This document shows, piece by piece, positions 19,702-30,006 of a DNA stretch of 64,000 bases. The notes beneath the pieces were generated by a model that worked only from the letters and a program-made list of their open reading frames with translations, was not told the origin of the DNA and did not search any database. Position 1 is the stretch's first letter, and each line of letters opens with the position of its first letter. Source of the DNA: Isotricha intestinalis (lineage: Eukaryota > Ciliophora > Litostomatea > Vestibuliferida > Isotrichidae); NCBI GenBank assembly GCA_023807065.1, contig JAJJLU010000361.1:1-64000 (forward strand). The letters are read 5' to 3'. Position numbers and translations under genes: made by a program.

Positions 19702-21111
19702 ATGATGTCAAAATATGGAATTCAAAGTGAATATAATATGAATAATTTTTTAAAAACAATAAGTAAATCAAAGAAAAAAAAAGATTTAAAGGGTGTAAAT
19801 ACGGGAAAAGAAAAAGAATTTACAAGATTAATATTAAAAACATATTCTGATGCTCAAAAAGAAATGTCAGAAGAATATAAATTAATTCATGAAGAAAATA
19901 AAGAATTTAGTGAATCATATAAATTTTTTGAACAATTAACTAAAAAACAATTTTATATTGAAGATACTTTTAAAGATTTAATTGTAGAATATAAACATAG
20001 AAATTATAAAATACCAGATTTTTCAACAAGACATAATTTATTTACTCCTTCTCCTCTTTTATTACATAATAGAAAAATAAATGATTTTTATAAGGATAAT
20101 CCAGTTAGAAATAATATTAATTATCATGATCCTAAAATAAAATTAACTTCTAGTGAAAAAAGTAAAAAATATTTAGAAAAAGTAGAAAAAATTTTATCAG
20201 ATAAAAAGATAATTAGAAGAAAAGATGAAGATTATGTTAATTTTAGAAAGAAAATGAAAACATTATCTAGAAATAGTCTTATAAATAATATAGATTTATC
20301 TAATGAAGAAAATGGAAAAAGTAGAAAGGAATATAAAAAAGAAATTAATAATTTGAAAGAAGAAATAAATAATACTAAAAACCAAATAAAAGAAGCTCAA
20401 AGTGAAACTGAAGAATTAATTAAAAAAGAAAAATATTATCAATTTTTAAGAAAATTTAAAAAAAAAAATAAACTTTCAAAAAAAATAAAAAATGAAAAAA
20501 ATACATCAAACAGAAGACATTCATTAGTTCAAAGACAATTAAATTTAAAAAGAACATTAATCAATTTATCTTCTCCAAATAAAAAGAAAATAAAAAATAA
20601 TAATATGTCTTTAACTCAAACAACTTTTCAAACAAGTTTAAATCCAACAATAACAATAAATAATCATTCAAGAAATAGATTTAATTATTTTAATAATGTT
20701 CATTCTTTAAATAATAAAACAAAATATACAAGTGAAGATATTGAAAATTATACTATTGAAAGTTTTGAACAAATTAATAATAAAAATCAATTTTTAGAAA
20801 CTGCTTTTAATTATACTAAAAATAAAATTGATACTACTTTTTTTGGTGATGTTGTTAATAAATATTGTAATAAATTTTTAAATAATGAAAAAACTTTTGA
20901 TGGAGTTTTAAAAAATAAAAATAATCCAATTATGTTATTAAATGATATTAATACTATTCAAGGTATTGTTCAAAAAAATGATATTTGCTCTTCTATTATT
21001 ACTAGTGATAAAAAAATTAAATCTTCTTTAAAAAAAATTAAAGGTTTAGATATTAAAATTTTCAATATGGATAAAAAATTGGCAAAAAAAATTATAGATG
21101 GAAATGATTAA
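19702..21111 (+). CDS. Basic coiled-coil protein, function unknown
   Basis: This 469-residue, strongly basic protein (MMSKYGIQSEY...) is not one I recognise. Residues 40-120 look helical and charged. A clear coiled coil runs through about 215-265 (EYKKEINNLKEEINNTKNQI and onward). Ser/Asn-rich segments around 270-340 look disordered. The C-terminal 130 residues are again structured (SFEQINNKNQFLETAFNYTK, then KIKGLDIKIFNMDKKLAKKI). There is no signal peptide or TM helix. It is in the same orientation as the ankyrin/SAM gene, 287 bp downstream. A cytoskeletal or ciliary structural role would fit, but this is only a guess. Confidence 0.75.
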   Translation: MMSKYGIQSEYNMNNFLKTISKSKKKKDLKGVNTGKEKEFTRLILKTYSDAQKEMSEEYKLIHEENKEFSESYKFFEQLTKKQFYIEDTFKDLIVEYKHRNYKIPDFSTRHNLFTPSPLLLHNRKINDFYKDNPVRNNINYHDPKIKLTSSEKSKKYLEKVEKILSDKKIIRRKDEDYVNFRKKMKTLSRNSLINNIDLSNEENGKSRKEYKKEINNLKEEINNTKNQIKEAQSETEELIKKEKYYQFLRKFKKKNKLSKKIKNEKNTSNRRHSLVQRQLNLKRTLINLSSPNKKKIKNNNMSLTQTTFQTSLNPTITINNHSRNRFNYFNNVHSLNNKTKYTSEDIENYTIESFEQINNKNQFLETAFNYTKNKIDTTFFGDVVNKYCNKFLNNEKTFDGVLKNKNNPIMLLNDINTIQGIVQKNDICSSIITSDKKIKSSLKKIKGLDIKIFNMDKKLAKKIIDGND

Positions 21112-21549
21112 AATTTTTTTTATAAATAACCTAATAAGGAATTAAAATTATAAATGAAATATATTTCTATATTTAAATAAAATTAAACTTAAAAAATAAA
21201 ATGATAAATTATTCTGTATAAAAAGCTCATTTTTTTATTATTTATGGGTTGAAGGAATATTATTTTTTGAAATTTATTATTGTTTAATATTTATTTTTTA
21301 AATTTAAATTCTGTTTTTTAATTTTTTTTTGTTTTTTTTTATTCATGTTTTATTTAAAAAAAATAGTTAAATAAAATTTACTTATCTTTTTTTAATGATT
21401 TATCAAAAATGTAAAAATATTTTTTTTTATTAATCAAAATTATTTTATTATACAAAGACTAATTCTAATCTAACTATACCAATAAAATTAATACAAATGT
21501 TTATATAATTAAAAATAAACCATAATACAAAAAAAATATATTTAAAACT
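21112..21549. other. Convergent 438-bp spacer, no gene seen
   Basis: The spacer lies between the 3' ends of the basic coiled-coil gene (+) and the RRM gene (-). It is made of long A/T runs, and no reading frame exceeds chance. It must contain both 3' UTRs and polyadenylation sites, but no specific signal stands out in such AT-rich DNA. Confidence 0.5.
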
Positions 21550-21864
21550 CTAAACTAGGCCTAATGCTTTATAAAATGCATTTTTTCCTTTTAAATTTGA
21601 ATAACAAATTTCATAAGGTTTATTAAGTTTAAAAGGAAATTTATTTTTATAACTTTTTAAAATATAATTAATTTCTAAAATATATATTGGATTTAAAACA
21701 TTAATGAAAATAAAACCCAATAAATGATTATCTTTATTAGTTGGAATATAAATATAATTAATTTTATTCAGTAAAAATAATATTTTTAATATTGATTCTT
21801 TTGATAAAGATTGAGGAATATTTTTTACTAATTTATTTATAATATTTTTTGATATTACTTTCAT
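21550..21864 (-). CDS. Stand-alone Mei2-type RNA-recognition motif (RRM_2) protein
   Basis: This 104-residue ORF is almost exactly one Mei2-like C-terminal RRM (RRM_2). The RNP2-like strand is NKLVKNIPQSLSKESIL. The middle NYIYIPTNKDNHLLGFIFIN matches the family's 'YDFLYLPIDF...N-x-GYAFIN' block, and the end PYEICYSNLKGKNAFYKAL matches 'CEVSYARIQGK'. Mei2-family RRMs bind RNA in meiotic and developmental control in fungi and plants. Here nothing else of the protein is visible: an in-frame TAA lies about ten codons upstream of the ATG and TAG ends it. Either a minimal protein or the last exon of a spliced gene is possible; I found no convincing upstream exon. The domain match is good, but the completeness of the gene is uncertain. 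Confidence 0.65.
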   Translation of the reverse strand: MKVISKNIINKLVKNIPQSLSKESILKILFLLNKINYIYIPTNKDNHLLGFIFINVLNPIYILEINYILKSYKNKFPFKLNKPYEICYSNLKGKNAFYKALGLV

Positions 21865-22916
21865 TCCCTTTTTTATTATACTTTTTTTTTAGCTTTTTCA
21901 TTCTTTGTTTGTTTAAAATGATTTTACAAATCTTGATTCTTTTGGATTTGAAAAAAATGGGAAAATTAATTTTAAATAATCATTCTCTAAATTTTGATTT
22001 TTTTGTTAAATTGATTTGCTTTGTTTTTGCAATCATTGTTTTTCTTTTTTTTATTTCCTTTTTTTCTAAATAAAAAATTTATTAATTTTTAGATAATAGA
22101 TGAATAAATTTTTTATTTTATTTTTTTTCAATTAAAAGAGTTTATCATATTTTTATTATTAAATGATAAATTATTCTCTTATATTCCATAATTTTAAGAA
22201 TGTAATTTATTGATAATAAATTGATTATTGTGGAATTTTGATTTTTAAATATTTTCATATGAAATTTTTTCTTTGTTTTTAAAATTTTATAAATCATTTT
22301 AAATATTAAATAAAAGAAAATAATCATTGAGCTCAAAGAATCCTTAAAATATATATATGAACTTATATAAGCTATATTTTTTACTTCAATTACAATATAA
22401 TAATTTAATTTTGAGTGTTTGTGATTATTTAAAATCAAAAAAAAAAATAATTAATGATTCAAATAAAATTCGTTGATTTAAAGGTATATTTGAACATTTT
22501 TGTTATTGTTGTGATGTCAAAGAATAATACAAAATTTTGTTCTTTATGAATTATATTCATGTTTTTGAAAGAAAAAAATTAGTGACATAATAAATTCATT
22601 GACACTTCAATTTCTAGAAATGATTTTCACATGATTAAAAAAATCAAAAGAATATATTAATAATATTTAATAAAATATTACAGTAATGATATTTTTATAA
22701 TTTAATAATATTTATTAATTTATAAATATATTTTTTCAAAAATGTCTCTATATCAAAATATGATTTGACTTTCTCCTATATAAAAAATTTTATGATTCAT
22801 CTCTTTTTCCTTAATTTTAAATATTCACAAATTTTTATATTGAAAAAAACTTATATTTGCTAAAGTGTTTAAAAAAGATATCGTTAATATAATCACAGAA
22901 TAACTCAATAAATAAC
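21865..22916. other. 1.05-kb spacer, no convincing gene
   Basis: Two open frames occur here (21849-22073 on +, 22145-22438 on -), but both translate to monotonous Phe/Leu/Ile or Lys/Ile strings of the kind AT-rich noncoding DNA gives. A short frame at 22454-22552 (+, about 32 codons) has a slightly better composition, but I cannot support it as a gene. Promoters for the RRM gene presumably lie at the low-coordinate end. Confidence 0.5.
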
Positions 22917-23123
22917 TTAATAATTGGGAAACATTGTTTCTTTAGTATTATCTTTAGTAGAAGAATAATTTGAAAAACTTACATTAATAATTTCATGTTC
23001 TGAATTAATATTTTCATCATTTAAGTCTTGTATTTCTTGATTTTCATTCGTATCTTGAAAAAATTTTAACCATTCTTCGCTATATTCTTCATTAAAATCT
23101 GTTTTATTTAATAGAACTTCCAT
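22917..23123 (-). CDS. Small acidic protein, unknown
   Basis: A 68-codon frame from the ATG at 23123 gives an acidic product (MEVLLNKTDFNEEYSEEWLK...) rich in Glu, Asp and Asn. Unlike the shadow frames nearby, it uses the codon mix of real genes here (GAA, GAT, AAT, with balanced composition), so it may be genuine. It has no recognisable domain, TM helix or signal peptide. It is bounded by long noncoding AT stretches on both sides. It could also be one exon of a spliced gene. Confidence 0.4.
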   Translation of the reverse strand: MEVLLNKTDFNEEYSEEWLKFFQDTNENQEIQDLNDENINSEHEIINVSFSNYSSTKDNTKETMFPNY

Positions 23124-23541
23124 TTTTTATTAATAAATAAAATATCATTTTTCAATTATAATCAAAAATATTTATTAATATTAATCTATTTTTTATTTTT
23201 TTTTATTATGTTCTTTCATTATCTTAAAAAAAAAATTTAGTGAATTCTTCTTATTTTTTATATTATTGATATGTAAATATCTTTTATTTATTTTTTATTA
23301 TTAAATTAAAAATGAAATTGGATTTAATACGTTTTCAAATAATAATTATAAATATAATAAAATCTATAGAAACATTTTAATTATTTCTAAACTATATTAT
23401 AAACTTTAAAGAAAAAATAATTAATGTAATTGTTTTATATCATTTTTTTATTTTGGATTTTTTAAAAGAGGAAAAGTAAATTATAAAATTTCATTTATTA
23501 GAATATTATTTATATATGAATTATATTTATTTATAATAAAT
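23124..23541. other. 418-bp spacer, no gene seen
   Basis: AT-rich spacer between the small acidic ORF and the 3' end of the channel gene, both on the minus strand. It should hold the promoter of the former and the 3' UTR of the latter. No structure stands out. Confidence 0.5.
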
Positions 23542-26500
23542 TTAAATTACTCCTGAATGGCTGAAACTATTATTTCTTTTTGAATTTTTTATTTCATTTA
23601 ATTCATTTGCATTATAAAAAATCAATGAATTATTTATATTAATAAAATTATTTTTTATTCCTTTATCATAAATATTTGTATCATAAATATCATTATTATG
23701 ATTTATATGAGTCATATTAATATATAATTGATTCATATTATTTGTAAAGTTATCTAATATATTTGAATCATTACATTCAGTTTTAAATCTTTTAATTTCA
23801 AAATTTTCTTTTTTAAATTTTCTCATTTCTGAAAATTTTCTAAAAATTGATTTAGAAGAATTTTTTTTTTTAACTTGAGCTCTTGCTTTTTGAATTCTTT
23901 CTTTAATAATTTTTTTAAATTTAAATAAAACTTGACAAGCTAATAAAATACTTAATTTATTATTATCTTCATCATTATTGATCTTTTTATCAAAAAAAGC
24001 TTCAATATCTTCATTTTTATATTCTCTTTTCCATAATTGTTTAGTATAAGAACTAACAATATTTCTTCTTAAAGTATCAAAATTAACATTCATTGATTTA
24101 CTTATTGCAAATTGACTTATTGTTAAACAAGCATCTAAAAAATGAATGACTAAATATTTTTCCTTTTCATTAGTTTTATTTATCATTGATTCCATTGTTA
24201 TAACTTTTTTTAATTTTTGAGCTGCAAAAATAAATGAATTTCTTATAAAATCTTCATTTATTTTTTTACTATCTTTATCAAAATAATGTTTTAATTTTTC
24301 TTCACTTACACTAATTTTAAATTTACTAATTAATTTCATTACTTCAATATCACTAGTATAAAATTTTCCATTATTACTAACATAAATATTATTATAATCA
24401 TAAGAATGAGGAAGAGAATAATTAGGTTTATTCAATCTAAGATTATTTCTATTATTAATAATTAAATTTCTACATTTTAAAAATTGATTATAATCTTTTT
24501 GTCTTTTTTCATCTCTATTATTATTATTAATTCCTTCTATTAAATGTCTATCATAATTAAAACCAATTGGAGGAGGAAGTTCTTTCATAATTAAAATAAA
24601 TTCATAAGGTTTTATTATTTTAGTACATAAAGGATCATAATCCATCCATAAATCAATAAATTTATCTATCAAATCTTGAGGTAAATAACCTTCATTTTCA
24701 TATACTGATTCATTAAATCCTTCTATAACCATTACTATAAATAAATTCATTATATATATTGGTCCTATTATTATAAATGATATAAAATAAAAATAAGAAA
24801 AATTTGTTCCACAGGAAAAATAATTATTCTTTGTCATTGTATTATAATTTATTGTTTCTTTATTATAACAAGTTATATTATAATGATAACAATAATAATC
24901 TTCTTTATATTGTACTGAATTAGGATTTCTACAATCATGATATGCTAATTCTGACATAAAATAAACCCAATCTTCACCAGTAATACATTGAAATAATAAA
25001 CTTATTGAAGAAAAAAAATTTCTAAAATTATTATTTCTAGTTATATGTTTTCTATAAGGAATATCACTAAAAAAATGCATTCCAATATTTCCATATATTA
25101 ATAACAATACTAATATTATTAAAAAAATACCACATAATGATGGGATTAAATAATTTAAGGAATCAATTAAAGCTCTTAATTTACCAAAATTATTAAATAT
25201 TCTTAAAACTCTGAAAATACGAAAAAGTCTTAATAAAATTGGAACTGTACTTAAAGATTGAATATTAATTAAATTAATTAATGATAATATATTTAATATA
25301 GCTAAAATATCACTTAATATAATAATAATGAAGTCAAATATATTCCAATTATTCATAAAATATAATTTTTTATATACTAATAATTTAATTATTAATTCAA
25401 TAGTAAATAAAAGACTAAATAAGATATTTACATAAGTTAATATATTATCATAAGTTTTACTTGTTCCATTATGTTGAATTAATAATGTACAACATGATAA
25501 AATAATTAATATAGAAATAATATTATCAAATGCTTTTGAATTAACTATTTTTTCTAATTTTTTTCTGAATGTATTTTCTTTAGGAATATTTAATTTTGGC
25601 ATAGGATGAAATTTCATAAATATTTTTTGAATATGAACCCATTCTCTTTCAGGTTCTGTTAATTCTTTAATATAATTTCTTTGTTGTTTTATTTTATCAA
25701 ATTTCTGAATCATAATAGCAATTATTAGATTTAAGAATAACATATGTAAAATAAGAACAACAAAAACAAAGAAAAATTCATAATTTTTATTTTTTTTTGT
25801 TAAAGAACCAATCATCATAATTTTATTCCAATTTTCAGAAACCATAATTTCAAAAATGACTTTTAAAGCTTCAAAAAAATTAGAAAAATTTTCTTCGTTG
25901 TAAATCCAAGTTGCATTATTTTTATAACATTCCTCTTGAGAAAATTTTGGATTATCTAAACAATAATAATATGTTTTTTCTTTAAACATTTTCATTCCAA
26001 TTAAAGCGAAAATAATAATAAATATTAAACCACATATAAGTAAATTTATCATTGAATAAATTGATGAAATTAAAGTTTTTGACATTAAAAATAAATTTTC
26101 ACTTTGAAATATAATTCTAAATAATGGTATTAATCTAATTCCAAGTAAACTTCTTAGATAATTAATATTTTTACTCCAAATAAAATCTATTATTGCAATA
26201 ATAATACAAATAAAATCAACTAAATTTATTAAATATCTTAAATAAGCTGATTTATTAAGTAAAAATCCTTTGCTTATTGTTTTTATTATTCCTTCAATTA
26301 TGAAAATACTTTCGAAAAATAAATTTAATATATCTATTATTTTTTTTCTTTTTGATGAAGGATTTAACCAAGGATTATCTATACAAATTATAGTTAAATT
26401 TCCTATAATTAAGCAAATTAAAATATAATTATATAACCAATTTTTGATAATAGAAGTACAAAGATTTCTAAATTTATTTTCAGGTGAAAAAATAAATAAA

Positions 26501-29500
26501 GAATAATCCATAATAATATTTTCGCCATTTGATTCACTTATTAAATCACTTTCAAGACCTTCTGTTTTCATTAATATTTTTGTTCTATTTGATATTAAAT
26601 TTGTTGCTTTTGGTAATTCATAAGTAAATTTTCTTTCTGGAGTATTTTCTTCATTATTATTTAAATCAAAATTTTTAATTTTTGGTCTATTAAAAGTTTT
26701 ATTAAATGTAAGATTTAAATCATTTTCTGTTTTTTCTAATAATCCCATATCTTTATATATAATTTTTGCATTTTTTTGATTTAGTGATTTTTTCATATTT
26801 AATGGAATTAAATTTGTATTTATTTGATTTAAATTACTTTCAGAATTATCTTTACCTGAAATAAAACTTTTTTCATAGATAATATTTATTTTTTCAGTTT
26901 CTGAGTAATTTTCAATTAATTCACTTTCTTCTCTTTTAGACTTTTTTTCAATAATATTAATATCAGTTAATGAATTTTTCTTATGATATAAATGTTCAAA
27001 ATTATTAATCATATTAAATACTTTTAAATTAGTCTTTGCATCATTTTCCATTTTATAATCAATGCCAAAACTATAATAAGAATCATTTGTATCAATATAT
27101 TTAATTGCATCATTCCTTGCTTTTTCTTCTTTTTTTGGATCATTATCTATAAATTTATTTAAAGTAAAAGTCTTTTTAATTGATAAAGATTTATTTTTAT
27201 CTAAAATATATTTATTTATTTTCTTATAATATTCAGAATTATATTCTTTAAATGAAATAAAATCTATTTTATTTTTAGCTATTATTTCTAAATCTCCTTC
27301 AAATTCTAAATTTTTAGAATATAATTTCATTAAATAATAATTATATACTGAACCGTTATTGTTAATAGAATTATTTTTTTTTATTTTTTCTATTGTTTTT
27401 TGACTTTTTTTACTTTTATTCATTGCTTGATAATTAATTATTTGATTAGAAGAAATTTCACTTGATTTATAAATAATTTCTAAGATAAAATAATGAACAT
27501 TTCTATTTTTTTCTCTATGAAATAAAGAAGCTTGAAAATTTTCAATTAAATAAGCTAGGAAAATATTTAATAAAGTTAAATGACCAAATAATATTAAAGT
27601 AACAAAATATACAATAACAGCAATTTTATTATTTTTGTCACTTCTATAACAATCATAAAAAAGTTCATACCAATGATCTCCAATAATAATCATAAAAACA
27701 CACATTAAAGAATTAAGAAAATCATCAAAATGATAAAAGTTACTTTCAGATTGAGGTTGATAATGTTTACCATTAAATTTAAGTGAATTTCTAAAAAATT
27801 GAAAACCTAAAAGAGAATATATAAAAATAAATATTATAAATAAAATTAAAAAATCAATTATTCTTATCATTGTATCAAATATACTTCCAATTATAATTTG
27901 AAAACTTTCCCAACTTCTTAATAATTTAAATATTCTAAATATTCTTAATAATTGAAAAATAGAAGCAATTGAAGTTGAATTATTTTTATATTCAACAAAA
28001 ATGTCAAATTTATAAAAAATAACTTCAATTAAAGAAATAAAAACAATAAATCCATCAAATACATTCATCAAATCTAAAAAAAATTCTTTTCCATATGCTA
28101 TTATAGTTATACATATTTCAAAAGTGAAAATAAAAACTAAAATAATATTTAATATTTCATATAAATTTTCCTCATTTTGAGGTATATTTATTCTATCTAA
28201 AGCTAATATTACTCCATTCCCTATTATACATAAATATATAAATATTTGAAAAATTGGTTGTTTATATATTTGATAACAAAAAAAAGCAAATTTATGTTTT
28301 TTATGATATTGATTATGTTCTTTTACTTTAGAAAAACAATGTATTTTTCTACATAATTTTGTACATTTCATTTTATAATTATTTGTAATTTCATTATTCT
28401 TTTTTTTATCAACTTCATGTTCATTTAAATTATGATATTTTTTAATGAAATCTTCACTTAATTCAATAGGACTATATTTTAATTGGTAATTTTTTTTAAC
28501 TTTCCTAACATTATAATTATCTAAGTTAATATTAATCATATAATTAAACATTTTAATTTTTTTTTCTCCTTTTGAACCTTCATCAAAATAATTAGAAATA
28601 TCATTTCTTCTTACTTTTCTATAATTATAAATTAAAACAGCAACAATTAAATTAATCATAAAATAATAATTAATAACAATATTCAAAACAAAATAAATAA
28701 TAGGACCATAATAATTATAACTATCAATTAATAAATACATTATATTATTCCAACCTTCACAAGTTAAAACTTGAAAAACAGTTAAAAGACTCCAAAAAAT
28801 ATTATTAAAAGTAGTTAAGCCATAATTAAATTCTTCATAATTTAATTCATTTTTAAAATCATAAGCATCAGAAATAAAATAATTTTTATTTCTTTTAAAT
28901 TTCATTACACTCAAACAATTATCACATTGCATTTCTCCTCCACATAAATTATAAAAATATTTTTGATTAATTTCTAAAATTCCATTAATTGGATATTGAT
29001 TAACTCTACATCTATATTCGAATTTCTCATTCCAAAAAGAAAGACCGAAAATTGCGAAAATAATAATAAAGAATAATAACAATAAAAATACAGTTCCAAC
29101 ATCAATTAAACTGTTGATTAAAACAGAAATAAATGTTCTCATATGAGGTAGAAAAGACATAGTTTTTAAAGGACGAAGTAATCTAAAAGTTCTTAAAGCA
29201 AATAAATTTGTATTTATTTGAGGAAATAAATTTATTATACTTGATATTACTACTATAAAATCTAACCAATTCCAAGGATCTCTTAAATAAGAATGTTGTC
29301 CTATAAAAAATCCATATGATATTACTTTTATTATAAATTCTATTATAAATATTATTGCTAACACATATTCTGAATATAATGTTATTATTTGGAAATATTC
29401 TATCGTTTCTAATATTAGAAATATTACATTTATTAATATTATTATATTTATTATTAAAATAAATTGCTTTGATGATACTATTTTTTGTAAAAAAATTCTA

Positions 29501-29703
29501 AATTTGTTTTCATTTGAAAATAAAAATAAAGAATTTGTTGCAAAGTATTCTTCTGAATTTTCATTAAATTGCATTAGATCTCTTATTTCTTTTTTTCTTT
29601 TTTTTGGTGTTATTATTCCAACTTCTTTTTCTTCTTCAGAATCTGTATCATCATTTCTTATTTTAAATATTTTCATATTTTCCCTATGTCTCCTATAAGC
29701 CAT
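23542..29703 (-). CDS. Four-domain voltage-gated cation channel alpha subunit (Ca2+-type filter)
   Basis: This 2053-residue protein has four homologous six-TM domains, the plan of Cav/Nav/NALCN/Cch1 alpha subunits. Voltage sensors are visible: ALRTFRLLRPLKTM (I), LLRIFRIFKLLRSW (II), a poorer LLGIRLIPLFRIIF (III) and LLRLFRIFRVLRIF (IV). The four pore loops read TCEGW, IGDHW, VSENW and TGEDW, giving filter residues Glu316, Asp676, Glu1290 and Glu1577. Four acidic residues predict Ca2+ selectivity. The I-II linker is short, the II-III linker long and low-complexity (about 740-1050). After IV-S6 there is an EF-hand-like stretch (DKFIDLWMDYDP...) followed by MKELPPPIGF, as in Cav/Nav C-termini. 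In ciliates such channels carry the ciliary Ca2+ action potential, but that role here is inference. The gene is intronless and divergent from the 30007 gene. Confidence 0.92.
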   Translation of the reverse strand: MAYRRHRENMKIFKIRNDDTDSEEEKEVGIITPKKRKKEIRDLMQFNENSEEYFATNSLFLFSNENKFRIFLQKIVSSKQFILIINIIILINVIFLILETIEYFQIITLYSEYVLAIIFIIEFIIKVISYGFFIGQHSYLRDPWNWLDFIVVISSIINLFPQINTNLFALRTFRLLRPLKTMSFLPHMRTFISVLINSLIDVGTVFLLLLFFIIIFAIFGLSFWNEKFEYRCRVNQYPINGILEINQKYFYNLCGGEMQCDNCLSVMKFKRNKNYFISDAYDFKNELNYEEFNYGLTTFNNIFWSLLTVFQVLTCEGWNNIMYLLIDSYNYYGPIIYFVLNIVINYYFMINLIVAVLIYNYRKVRRNDISNYFDEGSKGEKKIKMFNYMININLDNYNVRKVKKNYQLKYSPIELSEDFIKKYHNLNEHEVDKKKNNEITNNYKMKCTKLCRKIHCFSKVKEHNQYHKKHKFAFFCYQIYKQPIFQIFIYLCIIGNGVILALDRINIPQNEENLYEILNIILVFIFTFEICITIIAYGKEFFLDLMNVFDGFIVFISLIEVIFYKFDIFVEYKNNSTSIASIFQLLRIFRIFKLLRSWESFQIIIGSIFDTMIRIIDFLILFIIFIFIYSLLGFQFFRNSLKFNGKHYQPQSESNFYHFDDFLNSLMCVFMIIIGDHWYELFYDCYRSDKNNKIAVIVYFVTLILFGHLTLLNIFLAYLIENFQASLFHREKNRNVHYFILEIIYKSSEISSNQIINYQAMNKSKKSQKTIEKIKKNNSINNNGSVYNYYLMKLYSKNLEFEGDLEIIAKNKIDFISFKEYNSEYYKKINKYILDKNKSLSIKKTFTLNKFIDNDPKKEEKARNDAIKYIDTNDSYYSFGIDYKMENDAKTNLKVFNMINNFEHLYHKKNSLTDINIIEKKSKREESELIENYSETEKINIIYEKSFISGKDNSESNLNQINTNLIPLNMKKSLNQKNAKIIYKDMGLLEKTENDLNLTFNKTFNRPKIKNFDLNNNEENTPERKFTYELPKATNLISNRTKILMKTEGLESDLISESNGENIIMDYSLFIFSPENKFRNLCTSIIKNWLYNYILICLIIGNLTIICIDNPWLNPSSKRKKIIDILNLFFESIFIIEGIIKTISKGFLLNKSAYLRYLINLVDFICIIIAIIDFIWSKNINYLRSLLGIRLIPLFRIIFQSENLFLMSKTLISSIYSMINLLICGLIFIIIFALIGMKMFKEKTYYYCLDNPKFSQEECYKNNATWIYNEENFSNFFEALKVIFEIMVSENWNKIMMIGSLTKKNKNYEFFFVFVVLILHMLFLNLIIAIMIQKFDKIKQQRNYIKELTEPEREWVHIQKIFMKFHPMPKLNIPKENTFRKKLEKIVNSKAFDNIISILIILSCCTLLIQHNGTSKTYDNILTYVNILFSLLFTIELIIKLLVYKKLYFMNNWNIFDFIIIILSDILAILNILSLINLINIQSLSTVPILLRLFRIFRVLRIFNNFGKLRALIDSLNYLIPSLCGIFLIILVLLLIYGNIGMHFFSDIPYRKHITRNNNFRNFFSSISLLFQCITGEDWVYFMSELAYHDCRNPNSVQYKEDYYCYHYNITCYNKETINYNTMTKNNYFSCGTNFSYFYFISFIIIGPIYIMNLFIVMVIEGFNESVYENEGYLPQDLIDKFIDLWMDYDPLCTKIIKPYEFILIMKELPPPIGFNYDRHLIEGINNNNRDEKRQKDYNQFLKCRNLIINNRNNLRLNKPNYSLPHSYDYNNIYVSNNGKFYTSDIEVMKLISKFKISVSEEKLKHYFDKDSKKINEDFIRNSFIFAAQKLKKVITMESMINKTNEKEKYLVIHFLDACLTISQFAISKSMNVNFDTLRRNIVSSYTKQLWKREYKNEDIEAFFDKKINNDEDNNKLSILLACQVLFKFKKIIKERIQKARAQVKKKNSSKSIFRKFSEMRKFKKENFEIKRFKTECNDSNILDNFTNNMNQLYINMTHINHNNDIYDTNIYDKGIKNNFININNSLIFYNANELNEIKNSKRNNSFSHSGVI

Positions 29704-30006
29704 TTTTTAAATGAATAATTTAAAAAATAAAAAATTATCCTTATAAAAAAATAAAAATTAAAAAATTCTCAAAATAAGAAACCCTAATTTTAATTTTTTT
29801 ATTAGTTAATTATTATATATAATTTTAGCACTTCATTTAATCATAAAATAATCATTTAGTTAAATTAATGTCTTCTACATCATTAATAATAAAACTATGA
29901 ATTATTAATCATATTATAAATTAAATTAATGTATTTAATTTGAAAATTTCAATAAAAAATCCAATTTTTATTTTTATATTTTTTTATTTTTGAAATAATT
30001 TTAATA
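29704..30006. promoter_or_regulatory. Divergent intergenic region (303 bp)
   Basis: This spacer separates the starts of the channel (-) and a small basic protein gene (+), so it should carry both promoters. It consists of A- and T-runs; no motif stands out that I could name. Confidence 0.35.

Noticed and set aside
21849..22438. Open frames at 21849-22073 (+) and 22145-22438 (-)
   Set aside because: Monotonous Phe/Leu/Ile or Lys/Ile composition with no motif, typical of AT-rich noncoding DNA.
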